Origin: B46-G9 sp964581175
GTDB lineage: Bacteria > Desulfobacterota > DSM-4660 > Desulfatiglandales > Desulfatiglandaceae
DNA: 14,495 bases
Reading direction: 5' to 3'
Assembly: GCA_964581175.1 (NCBI GenBank)
Contig: CAZONI010000087.1
Coordinates: forward strand, 1-14,495
The first letter of the stretch is position 1. The number at the start of each line of letters is the position of its first letter. The position numbers and the translations under genes were made by a program. The notes beneath the pieces are model-generated. The model saw only the letters and a program-made list of their open reading frames with translations, was not told the origin of the DNA and made no database searches. This document shows positions 1 through 7,387 of this stretch, one piece after another.

Positions 1-116
1 CCATCAACGAGACCACCCTTGCCAGTCTGAGGATGGTGGCCATAGGGGTGCTCATTGTGGTGGTCATGCTGTTTATGAAAGAAGGCTTAATCAAGGAAAA
101 GAAACGGATCTATTGA
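1..116 (+). CDS. livM: LivM-type branched-chain amino acid ABC permease, C-terminal fragment
   Basis: This is the last 37 codons of a gene that begins before the window; the reading frame starts at base 3 and ends in TGA at 114-116. The peptide runs from INETTLASLRMVAIG through a hydrophobic stretch (VLIVVVMLFM) to a short basic tail ending KKRIY. That pattern, a last membrane helix followed by a short cytoplasmic basic tail, is typical of LivH/LivM inner-membrane permeases of the HAAT importer family. The identification depends mainly on context: livG starts 19 bases downstream on the same strand, and in these operons LivM normally precedes LivG. Too little is present to choose LivM over LivH from sequence alone. 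Confidence 0.75.
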   Translation, partial: INETTLASLRMVAIGVLIVVVMLFMKEGLIKEKKRIY

Positions 117-135
117 ATTTCTTGCAGTTGAAACC

Positions 136-921
136 ATGCTTAGAGTAGAAGAGTTATATAAGAGCTTCGGCGGCATCATGGCCCTTTCCGGCGTCAGTTT
201 CGGCGTCGAACCGGGAAGTATAACTGGGCTGATCGGCCCGAACGGCTCCGGCAAGAGCACGTGCTTCAATATCATATCCGGCTTTTACGCCAAAGACAGG
301 GGAGATATCTATTTCCAGGGAGAAAAGGTCGAAAATATCGAACCTTTCAGGCTCGCCCGAATGGGAATCGGCAGGACCTTTCAGATCAGCGCGGTGACCG
401 AAAGGATGACTGTATTGGAAAACCTCCTCCTTGCGCCCAAACTCCAGACCGGGGAGGGAGTCTTCAATGTATTCTTTCGATCGTCAAAAATCAGGAAACA
501 GGAAAAAGAAAACTATGATAAGGCCGTCGAAATACTGAATCTTGTGCAACTCTACGCTCTGCGGAATGAATACGCGGGCAATCTCTCCGGCGGGCAGAAG
601 AAACTCCTGTCCCTGGGCAGGATTCTCCTGTCGGATCCCCTGCTCATCCTGCTGGATGAACCGACAGCCGGCGTCAACCCCACCCTCATCAAGGACCTCG
701 TTGCCGCGGTGAGGAGGTTGCGGGATGAAGAGGGAAAAACCATCCTGCTCGTGGAACATAATATGAGAGTGATCAGCGAGATTTGCGACAAAGTCATTGT
801 CCTGGACTTCGGCAGAAAGATAGCGGAAGGAACGCCGAAGGAAGTTCAGAACAACGAGAAGGTCTTGGAGGCCTATCTCTCAGGAAGTTCCAAGCGAGAG
901 TCGATTCATGAAAATTCTTGA
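136..921 (+). CDS. livG: LivG, ATP-binding subunit of branched-chain amino acid ABC importer
   Basis: A 261-residue ABC ATPase that would bind the cytoplasmic face of the LivHM permease and power uptake of branched-chain amino acids or related compounds. Visible motifs are Walker A GPNGSGKST (34-42), the Q-loop glutamine (83, in GRTFQ), the signature LSGGQ (150-154), Walker B LLILLDEPTAG (169-179) and the H-loop histidine (208, in VEHN). The length fits LivG (about 255 in E. coli), and the VNP residues after Walker B are typical of this subfamily. No clear Shine-Dalgarno precedes the ATG, so translation may be coupled to livM, which stops 19 bases upstream. The 3' end overlaps livF by 14 bases. 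The transported substrate cannot be read from this subunit. Confidence 0.95.
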   Translation: MLRVEELYKSFGGIMALSGVSFGVEPGSITGLIGPNGSGKSTCFNIISGFYAKDRGDIYFQGEKVENIEPFRLARMGIGRTFQISAVTERMTVLENLLLAPKLQTGEGVFNVFFRSSKIRKQEKENYDKAVEILNLVQLYALRNEYAGNLSGGQKKLLSLGRILLSDPLLILLDEPTAGVNPTLIKDLVAAVRRLRDEEGKTILLVEHNMRVISEICDKVIVLDFGRKIAEGTPKEVQNNEKVLEAYLSGSSKRESIHENS

Positions 922-1618
922 GGCCAATGACATCGTTGCGGGCTATGGAAAGTCGGAGATCCTGCACGGCGTCTCCATGCACCTCGAAGCCAAAGAGGTG
1001 GTGACCATCATAGGCCCCAACGGGGCGGGAAAGTCGACACTGTTGAAGGCCCTCATGGGATATGTCTCGATATTCAGGGGAGACATCAAGTGGAAGGGAG
1101 ACGATGTCACCCGGCTCAAGCCCCACGAAAAGGTCACCAGGGGGTTCGGTTACGTCCCTCAGCTCGGGAACGTTTTCCCGTCTTTGAGCATATTGGAGAA
1201 TCTTGAGATGGGGGGCTTTACCCAGTCCAAAAAGACGATTCGCGAAAGGATCGACAAGAATTTTCAACTTTTTCCCATACTCAAACAGAAATTGAGCAAG
1301 AAAGCGGGAACCCTCAGCGGCGGTCAGCGACAGATGCTGGGCATGGCCAGGGCACTGATGACAGATCCCGAACTTCTCATGCTGGATGAACCTTCGGCCG
1401 GCCTCTCCCCGAAGGCCTCAGAGGAGGTATTCTTGACTATTGCCGATATCCACGATAGATTAGGTAGATCCATTATCATCATCGAGCAAGATGCCTATCA
1501 ATCCTTGAACATCTCCGACAGAGGGTATGTACTGGTCATGGGACAGAATGAATTCGAAGACAAGGCTGAACGGATACTGACCAATCAAAAGATCAAGGAG
1601 GCCTATCTCGGAGGCTAG
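908..1618 (+). CDS. livF: LivF, ATP-binding subunit of branched-chain amino acid ABC importer
   Basis: The second ABC ATPase of the importer, 236 residues, matching the usual LivF length. Motifs are Walker A GPNGAGKST (36-44), the Q-loop glutamine (85, in YVPQ), the signature LSGGQRQ (136-142) and Walker B LLMLDEPSAGLSP (156-168). The H-loop position holds glutamine (194, in IIEQD) rather than histidine; this substitution is usual in LivF (VEQN in E. coli), so it supports LivF rather than indicating a damaged enzyme. The ATG lies inside the end of livG (14-base overlap), implying translational coupling and balanced subunit production. After the stop there is a 145-base spacer before the binding-protein gene. 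That spacer contains a strong but apparently unused ribosome-binding-like sequence at 1630-1639. Confidence 0.95.
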   Translation: MKILEANDIVAGYGKSEILHGVSMHLEAKEVVTIIGPNGAGKSTLLKALMGYVSIFRGDIKWKGDDVTRLKPHEKVTRGFGYVPQLGNVFPSLSILENLEMGGFTQSKKTIRERIDKNFQLFPILKQKLSKKAGTLSGGQRQMLGMARALMTDPELLMLDEPSAGLSPKASEEVFLTIADIHDRLGRSIIIIEQDAYQSLNISDRGYVLVMGQNEFEDKAERILTNQKIKEAYLGG

Positions 1619-1763
1619 AAAGAACATGGAAGGAGGTGAAGTTGCGGCAGTTTGGAGCAGGGTAACTTCTCGACAATCCTGGGCAGATTTCCTGCCTGAA
1701 AGGAAAGCGAGCGGAAAATGACCGGCATTGTGAATTGGAGTTCAGGGTGAAAGGAGACAAGAA

Positions 1764-2894
1764 ATGAAAAAAGTCATTGTAGTCATTATGGGTGCAGTTT
1801 TTCTGGTAGCAATGTCGCTCGCCGCGACGCCTGCCGTATGCAAAGCGGCCGAAGCGGTGGTCATCGGTGCAATAGATCCTCTTACCGGGAGCAGTGCCAT
1901 TCAAGGGTCCGATATGCAAAGAGGGGAACAACTGGCGCTGGATCAGATCAATGCAGCCGGGGGTGTGAACGGCCATCCCTTAAAGATCTTGTTTGAGGAT
2001 ACCGAATCGAATGCAAGAGGCGGAATGGCAGCCGTTCACAAGCTCGTTGACATCAACAAGGTGCATCTCATTATCGGGGCCTATTCAAGCGGAGTGAGTC
2101 TTCCTACAGGCCAATGGACCAACTCGCAAAAGGTGATCCAGATGTCCGTAGCCTCCACATCCCCAAAACTCAAAGATATCGGCCCCTACTTCTTCAATGT
2201 CATAGGTCTGGACGATGTCATGGGCACCAATCTGGCGCAATTCGCGCTTGAGAGCGGGGCCAATTCTTTTGCCTCCATTACGGTCAACAACCCGTTTGGA
2301 ATCGGGATAGAGATCTGGACCCAAAAGACCATTGAAAAGGCAGGAAAACAGTGGCTGGATGCCGTGAGATACGATGAGAACAAGACGGATTACCGGGCGG
2401 AAGTCGAGCGCGTTTTTTCCAAGAAACCCCAGGTCGTGTTCTTTACCGCCTACGGCACCGAGAGCAAGCTCATCCTCAAACAGGCCTATGAGATGGGGCT
2501 TAAACCATCGGTGGGGTGGTATGCGGACTACATGACCATGTGGAGCAATGAGGTCATTCCGGAAACGGCAGAAGGAATCAGGGGGCTGGTGATCGGCCCG
2601 GCCGCGGGAATCCGCTATGAGGCATATCAGGCGGCCTATCAGAAAAAGTTCGGCGCTGACGCCAAACAGACTGCGTTCGGAGCGTACGGGTATGATGCCA
2701 CGTGGATAGCCGCCCTCGCCCTTAATATGGCAGGAAGCACCAACGCCCGCAAGGTAATGAAGGCCATTTACACCGCCGGTGAAGTCTACAACGGCGTTAC
2801 GGGGGACAAGAGCTTTGACAAAGACGGCATGCAGGTAACCGACTACTACAGGCGAATGGTCTACGAGAAGGGCAAGCTGGTCCCGTATAAATAA
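1764..2894 (+). CDS. Periplasmic substrate-binding protein of HAAT/Liv ABC importer
   Basis: A 376-residue type I periplasmic binding protein (Peripla_BP_6 / LivJ-LivK-like) that would capture the ligand in the periplasm and deliver it to LivHM. The N-terminus is a classic signal peptide: MKK, a hydrophobic core (about residues 4-22), then an ATPAVCKAAEA cleavage region. The Cys at 26 does not sit in a good lipobox, so signal peptidase I release is more likely than lipidation. The mature start VVIGAIDPLTG, followed by RGEQLALDQINAAGGVNG, is the hallmark of the family. The ATG is preceded by AAGGAG at 1751-1756 with good spacing. It lies downstream of livM-livG-livF and is followed by a terminator, so it closes the operon. 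Ligand unknown: many family members in anaerobes bind aromatic acids, amides or ureas rather than leucine. Confidence 0.9.
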   Translation: MKKVIVVIMGAVFLVAMSLAATPAVCKAAEAVVIGAIDPLTGSSAIQGSDMQRGEQLALDQINAAGGVNGHPLKILFEDTESNARGGMAAVHKLVDINKVHLIIGAYSSGVSLPTGQWTNSQKVIQMSVASTSPKLKDIGPYFFNVIGLDDVMGTNLAQFALESGANSFASITVNNPFGIGIEIWTQKTIEKAGKQWLDAVRYDENKTDYRAEVERVFSKKPQVVFFTAYGTESKLILKQAYEMGLKPSVGWYADYMTMWSNEVIPETAEGIRGLVIGPAAGIRYEAYQAAYQKKFGADAKQTAFGAYGYDATWIAALALNMAGSTNARKVMKAIYTAGEVYNGVTGDKSFDKDGMQVTDYYRRMVYEKGKLVPYK

Positions 2895-2913
2895 CACCAT
2901 TTTCAATATCCCT

Positions 2914-2959
2914 AATCACCCCCGCTCCCCTCAACGGCGAGCAGGGGTGATTCATTTTT
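2914..2959 (+). terminator. Rho-independent terminator closing the liv operon
   Basis: A 9-base perfect stem (AATCACCCC at 2914-2922 with GGGGTGATT at 2944-2952) continues past one C/A mismatch into GCTC (2924-2927) paired with GAGC (2939-2942), leaving an 11-base loop. A T-rich run (CATTTTT, 2953-2959) follows. It lies 19 bases after the binding-protein stop and just before the next gene, so that gene is probably transcribed separately or through read-through. Confidence 0.8.
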
Positions 2960-2989
2960 ATCTCCTTACTGAGGAAAGGCGAGAATATT

Positions 2990-4147
2990 GTGACGAAGAG
3001 AGAACCTCACATGGAAACCAAGCTGATTCATGCGGGCGATCCCGCAACGCCCATCGAGGGCGCGGTCAGCATGCCGGTATTCCAGTCGTCAACCTTTTTG
3101 TATACCGGGGCAGGCAGTTATCACGATCTGAAATACATCCGTCTCAACAACACGCCTAATCATGTACTCCTGCACCGAAAACTGGCTGCGCTGGAGAACG
3201 CCGAAGCCGCTCTGGTAACGGCCAGCGGTATGGCCGCCATTTCCGCCAGCCTGCTGGCATTTCTCTCTCCCGGCGACCATATTCTGGCACAGGGGTGTTT
3301 GTATGGAGGGACCCACGGACTTATCACGAAGGACCTGGCAGGTCTGGGGATTTTCTTCGATTTCTTCGATGGTGACAACTCTGATTCCTGGGAGAGCCTT
3401 TTGCGGCCCGAAACCAGGATAATCTATGTGGAGACCATGACCAATCCCCTGCTTGAAGTTGCGGATCTTAAAGGTATTGCGGAGTTTTCAAGGGCCCATG
3501 GACTCATTTCCATCATTGACAATACCTTCGCGAGCCCGGTCAATTTCAGGCCGACCGAGTGGGGCTACGACCTTTCCCTGCACAGCTGCACAAAGTACCT
3601 GAACGGCCATTCGGATATTGTGGCAGGGGCTGTTATCGGGCGCGGTGAACTGGTTGAAAAAATTACCCTCACATTGAACCACCTGGGAGGTTCACTCGAC
3701 CCGCATGCGTGTTTCCTGCTCAATCGGGGACTTAAAACACTGGCGGTGAGGATGAGATACCAGAATGAAAGTGCCCTCAAAATTGCCCGGTTTCTGGAGG
3801 ATCATCCGAAGGTCCGGAAGGTGAACTATCCTGGCCTTGAGAGCCACCCGACACACAAGCGGGCGGGTGAACTGTTCGACGGGTTCAGCGGCATGCTGAG
3901 CTTTGAGCTGGCAGGGGGCGTTGAGACCGCGGAACGGTTTCTGGGAAACCTGCAGATTCCTTTTGTCGCACCCAGTCTCGGGGGGGTGGAGAGTCTCATT
4001 ACCAGGCCCGCGACCACGTCTCATTCGGGACTCTCTCCCCAGGAACGGGAAGCGCTTGGAATATCGGACGGTTTGATCAGGTTTTCGGTGGGGCTTGAAG
4101 CCACCGAGGACCTCATTGACGATCTCGATCAGGCGCTTAAAAGATAG
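2990..4147 (+). CDS. PLP-dependent trans-sulfuration enzyme (cystathionine gamma-synthase / gamma-lyase family)
   Basis: A 385-residue fold-type I PLP enzyme of the Cys/Met metabolism family, acting on sulfur amino acids by beta/gamma elimination or replacement. From the GTG start at 2990: SGMAAI (79-84), YGGTH (105-109, with the ring-stacking Tyr105), D177 in IIDNTFASP, the Schiff-base Lys202 in HSCTKYLNGHSD, and the carboxylate-binding Arg364 in RFSVGLE. YGGT resembles cystathionine synthases and lyases; methionine gamma-lyases usually carry Cys where Gly107 sits. The phosphate-binding motif, usually YSR-GNPT, reads YIRLNNTPN (49-57), a divergent form that prevents a precise assignment. The start is uncertain: an in-frame ATG at 3011 (METKLIHAG) also fits the family. 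It follows the liv terminator; a functional link to that transporter is only conjecture. Confidence 0.88.
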   Translation: MTKREPHMETKLIHAGDPATPIEGAVSMPVFQSSTFLYTGAGSYHDLKYIRLNNTPNHVLLHRKLAALENAEAALVTASGMAAISASLLAFLSPGDHILAQGCLYGGTHGLITKDLAGLGIFFDFFDGDNSDSWESLLRPETRIIYVETMTNPLLEVADLKGIAEFSRAHGLISIIDNTFASPVNFRPTEWGYDLSLHSCTKYLNGHSDIVAGAVIGRGELVEKITLTLNHLGGSLDPHACFLLNRGLKTLAVRMRYQNESALKIARFLEDHPKVRKVNYPGLESHPTHKRAGELFDGFSGMLSFELAGGVETAERFLGNLQIPFVAPSLGGVESLITRPATTSHSGLSPQEREALGISDGLIRFSVGLEATEDLIDDLDQALKR

Positions 4148-4214
4148 CAAGCCCCGGAGATGAGTGCGCTGGTCTCAAGAAAAAAGCAACTGCTTCCGGA
4201 CGTGTACGTGGTTT

Positions 4215-4428
4215 AATGTCAAATGTCAAAGCCCCAATGACAAATCAATGTCAAAGCTCAAATGCCTCAATGGCAAACGCTACCTGGACTTTCAAGTTGA
4301 GGGGTGAAGTGGCACGCCTATGTCGCAACCGTTATCTGTGAATGGGAACCAGATTTTGAAATTTGGCATTTGTCATTCATTTGACATTTGGATTTGGTCA
4401 TTTGAACTTTACATGATTTAGCAATTTC
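4215..4428. repeat. Heptad-armed inverted repeat, copy A
   Basis: Fills most of the 325-base gap between the convergent PLP-enzyme and lolA genes. The left arm (4219-4264, preceded by AATG) reads as four 7-base units, an AATG spacer and two more units, each a variant of TCAAATG. The right arm (4359-4404) is the inverted counterpart with the same 4+4nt+2 plan, also exactly 46 bases. The 94-base centre does not align by eye with the other copies. A right flank around GATTTA (4415-4420) resembles that of copy C. Such a long inverted repeat between convergent genes could act as a two-way terminator. No coding potential is evident. Confidence 0.8.
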
Positions 4429-4472
4429 CACCCAAGGCCATTGATCTCAGGATATCTGCTGAAAATTGAGAA

Positions 4473-5141
4473 TTATTGCTCTTGGATGACTTTGGTGTCT
4501 TCCGGTACCTGCAGCTTGAAGAAATCCTTTTTAAACGGACCTGCGGCCTTCAGCCCCTTTATGGTAAAACGGGTGACGCCGCCAAAGGGATTGTGGATAT
4601 CGAGCCCCTGGATCTCCAGGGTGGAGGAAAGGGAGACGATTAGATAGTCCACCTGCTCCCAGGGAGGATCGGGGGTGAGTTTCAATCGAAAAGCACCGTC
4701 TTTCGTTTTTTCCAGAAGATCAACATGAAATCGTCTTTCCACCTTGTTCAGGCCTTGGAAAAGGTCTCTGAGGACAGTCAGTTCTTTGCCGAATTTCTCG
4801 GCCGGGTACTTATACAAGGTTTTCTTTTCGGGGAGATACCACAGGAGAACGGCTCCGTCAGAGACCAGGATTTCATGGGTCGGTGTTTCCTGTTCCATGC
4901 GGATAAAATGAGGAAGCTGAAAAAAGAGCCTGCCCGTTGCCAGGTCCCCGCTCGTCTGCATGCCCATCATTGACATGGAGCGAGTGATGACATCACGAGT
5001 ATAGGATGCGGTAGCAGCCTCCAGGCCTGCATATTTCTCCTGTATCTTCCGCATCAAGGGGCCCACATCTTCGCCCGCCAGGCCGGAAACCGGCCACGAA
5101 ACAACAAAGAGCAGGAAGACGAGGAAAATTGGCCTTCGCAT
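4473..5141 (-). CDS. lolA: LolA-family outer-membrane lipoprotein carrier protein
   Basis: A 222-residue exported protein resembling LolA, the periplasmic chaperone that takes lipoproteins from LolCDE to the outer membrane. The chosen ATG at 5141 begins MRRPIFLVFLLFVVSWPVSG, a clear signal peptide with cleavage likely after GLAG. A GGAAGG/AAAGGG ribosome site precedes it, and it lies one base past the ftsK stop; a longer in-frame start inside ftsK would spoil the signal peptide. Family traits are an initial helix (LMRKIQEKYAGLEAATASY), GRLFFQLPHFIRMEQETP, then LVSDGAVLLWYLPEKKTLY, matching the LolA pattern of a hydrophobic half-barrel with ...VSDG..LW.Y. It is probably cotranscribed with ftsK and rnj. 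Related fold families (LolA-like DUFs, RseB-type) are less likely. Confidence 0.85.
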   Translation of the reverse strand: MRRPIFLVFLLFVVSWPVSGLAGEDVGPLMRKIQEKYAGLEAATASYTRDVITRSMSMMGMQTSGDLATGRLFFQLPHFIRMEQETPTHEILVSDGAVLLWYLPEKKTLYKYPAEKFGKELTVLRDLFQGLNKVERRFHVDLLEKTKDGAFRLKLTPDPPWEQVDYLIVSLSSTLEIQGLDIHNPFGGVTRFTIKGLKAAGPFKKDFFKLQVPEDTKVIQEQ

Positions 5142-5142
5142 T

Positions 5143-7335
5143 TCAGTTCCCTTTCCTTCCATAGACTTCTCTCGGGCGCACCCCGTCGGAAGGGCCGACA
5201 ATTCCTTCTATTTCCATGAGTTCAATCATTCGTGCCGCCCGGTTGTATCCCACGCGGAGTCTCCGCTGTATCATGGAGATGGACGCCTGGCCGGTCTGCA
5301 TGACAACTTCCACGGCCTGTTCATATTTTTCGTCTCTTTCCAACTCGGTTTCGTCAGTTCCGTTCTCCTCGGAAACGGACAGGATGCTCTCATCATAATC
5401 GGGTTTTTTCTGCTTTCTCAGGAAGTCGGTCACTCCTTTGATCTCATCTTCGGAGACAAAGGCGCCGTGGATCCGGACGACGCGGCCTACGCCCGGGGGC
5501 ATGAAGAGCATATCTCCGTCCCCAAGCAGGTGTTCCGCGCCGATGGCGTCCAGGATAGTCCTTGAATCCACCTTTGAAGATACCTGGAAGGAAATTCGTG
5601 TGGGGAAATTCGCCTTGATGATGCCGGTCAGCACATCAACCGAAGGCCGTTGCGTTGCAATGATGAGATGGATACCTGCGGCCCGTGCCATCTGTGCGAG
5701 CCGGGTTATGGCCTCTTCCACATCTCTCGAAGACACCATCATGAGGTCGGCAAGTTCGTCGATTACGAGGATGATGTAAGGCAATGTTTTTTTGCCTGGA
5801 TCGCGGTCATCCGGAGGAGAAGGGGATGGGCCTTTCTTTATTTTACGGTTATAGGCCTCGATGTTTCTTACACCCAGGTCGGAAAGGAGCATGTAGCGTC
5901 TCTCCATTTCCTGTACGGCCCACCGGAGTGCCTTCGTGGCTTCTTTTGGATGAATAACGACCGGATGGAGCAGGTGGGGAATATCATGATAGATGGAAAG
6001 TTCGATCCGCTTGGGATCAATCATCAGGAAACGCACCATTTCAGGGGAGACCTTGAACAGCAAGCTGTTGATCATGGTGTTGATGGAAACACTTTTTCCC
6101 GTGCCCGTGGCGCCGGCTACCAGAAGATGCGGCATCTTGCTCAGATCGGTGATCACCGGCGTCCCTGTAATATCCTTGCCCAGGGCGATGGGAAGCTTGA
6201 TTCCGGATTCCTGGTAGGCGGAACTCGAGAGGATCTGTTTCAGGTAAACCATTTCCCGCTGGTTGTTCGGGATTTCTATGCCGATTGCGGCCTTTCCGGG
6301 AATGGGGGCGACGATGCGAATACTGGAAGCCCTGAGAGTGAGGGCGAGGTCATCGGCCAGCGAGGCGACCTTGCTTATCTTTATCCCGGGAGCCGGTTTG
6401 AATTCGTACATGGTGATGACGGGCCCGGGCAGGATTTCCACAACCTCTCCCTGGACTCCGAAATCTGCAAGTTTCTTCTCCAGCCGGCGGGCATTCATCT
6501 CCAAACTCTCTCTCTGGATCTTTTTGCTCCCGGTTACCGGAGGATCATCGAGGAGGTCGAGGGAAGGAAGTTCGAAGTGACCATCAAGACTCATGAAGGT
6601 GAAGGCCTTCTGTTCCGGTTTCTTCCTGGTTTCGGGAACCGGCTCCGAAATGGTGACCTTCGGCGCCGTTCTCACTGTACTCCTGGCTATAATGGTTTTC
6701 CTGGCCCTCCTCTTCCGCTCGCGTCTCTTCTGAACAAGCGTCTCACATTTTCTGGCGAACATCGTTACCCACCCAAACAGGGTGGAGAAGAACCACCCCA
6801 GTGAGAGCCTCGTACAGAACATCAGAGAGACCACAAAAAGCGCCGCGAGGCAAATCAGGGCACCGAAATGATTCAGGAGGTCAACCGAAAATACTGCGAG
6901 GTACAATCCAACCAGGCCCCCGGCAATAACATGCCCTTCCCTGAACCGAACGGGATCGGGGAATTCAATATTCAGGATACCGCAAAAGGTCAGCACGAGA
7001 ACGAAAGCTGCGATGATATTTATCGCGGGAGAGGAGAGAGGATGGCCTCTGAAGGAGAGGAGAGCAAGCACGACGCTTATGATTGCGAGCCAGAAGGAGG
7101 AAAAGCCGATGAGGAGCAGGAACCCGCCTGCGATATGAGCACCGACGACGCCGAATAGATTATGGGACTTTCCGAGCGGTCCGGTGACATTCCACAAGAG
7201 CTTGTCTGCCGGATGATAGGAAAGAAGGCTGCCGGCCATCAGGGTTGCGATAAGAAGAAAGATGAGGCCTCGTATCTCTCTATGGAGCGGGTGCAAATCC
7301 CTGGCAGAATTCTTTTGGGCTTCTTGTTTTGCCAC
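5143..7335 (-). CDS. ftsK: FtsK/SpoIIIE DNA translocase
   Basis: Septum-located, membrane-anchored DNA pump that clears and resolves chromosomes at division. From a GTG at 7335 (MAKQEAQKN..., preceded by GAGG) it is 730 residues; the frame stays open to a TTG at 7401, so the start is uncertain. The N-terminal 200 residues or so contain about four membrane helices. A basic, proline-poor linker follows (KRRERKRRARK), then the motor: Walker A AGATGTGKS (ending near residue 415) and Walker B ILVIDELADL (Asp about 526), with RAAGIHLIIATQRPSVDV and GDGDMLFM characteristic of the family. The last 65 residues form the winged-helix gamma domain that reads KOPS-type sites (ISMIQRRLRVGYNRAARMIE). The linker is short compared with E. 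coli FtsK (1329 aa), as is usual outside enterobacteria. It lies 52 bases after rnj and 1 base before lolA. Confidence 0.95.
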   Translation of the reverse strand: MAKQEAQKNSARDLHPLHREIRGLIFLLIATLMAGSLLSYHPADKLLWNVTGPLGKSHNLFGVVGAHIAGGFLLLIGFSSFWLAIISVVLALLSFRGHPLSSPAINIIAAFVLVLTFCGILNIEFPDPVRFREGHVIAGGLVGLYLAVFSVDLLNHFGALICLAALFVVSLMFCTRLSLGWFFSTLFGWVTMFARKCETLVQKRRERKRRARKTIIARSTVRTAPKVTISEPVPETRKKPEQKAFTFMSLDGHFELPSLDLLDDPPVTGSKKIQRESLEMNARRLEKKLADFGVQGEVVEILPGPVITMYEFKPAPGIKISKVASLADDLALTLRASSIRIVAPIPGKAAIGIEIPNNQREMVYLKQILSSSAYQESGIKLPIALGKDITGTPVITDLSKMPHLLVAGATGTGKSVSINTMINSLLFKVSPEMVRFLMIDPKRIELSIYHDIPHLLHPVVIHPKEATKALRWAVQEMERRYMLLSDLGVRNIEAYNRKIKKGPSPSPPDDRDPGKKTLPYIILVIDELADLMMVSSRDVEEAITRLAQMARAAGIHLIIATQRPSVDVLTGIIKANFPTRISFQVSSKVDSRTILDAIGAEHLLGDGDMLFMPPGVGRVVRIHGAFVSEDEIKGVTDFLRKQKKPDYDESILSVSEENGTDETELERDEKYEQAVEVVMQTGQASISMIQRRLRVGYNRAARMIELMEIEGIVGPSDGVRPREVYGRKGN

Positions 7336-7387
7336 TATTTTCCTCGACACTTTCCAAACATTTCCCTTGCGCCCTGCGCCGTAAGCC

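Noticed and set aside
908..1618. LivF with a defective H-loop (Gln for His)
   Set aside because: Glutamine at this position is normal in LivF proteins, so it is not a sign of inactivation.
1626..1721. 31-codon open frame after livF
   Set aside because: Its ATG has no suitable ribosome site (the AAGGAGG lies inside the frame), and nothing in the peptide is recognisable.
5650..6804. Long open frame (384 codons) on + opposite ftsK
   Set aside because: It lies wholly antisense to the conserved FtsK motor domain, has low-complexity composition and no recognisable domain; it is a shadow of the codon pattern of ftsK.
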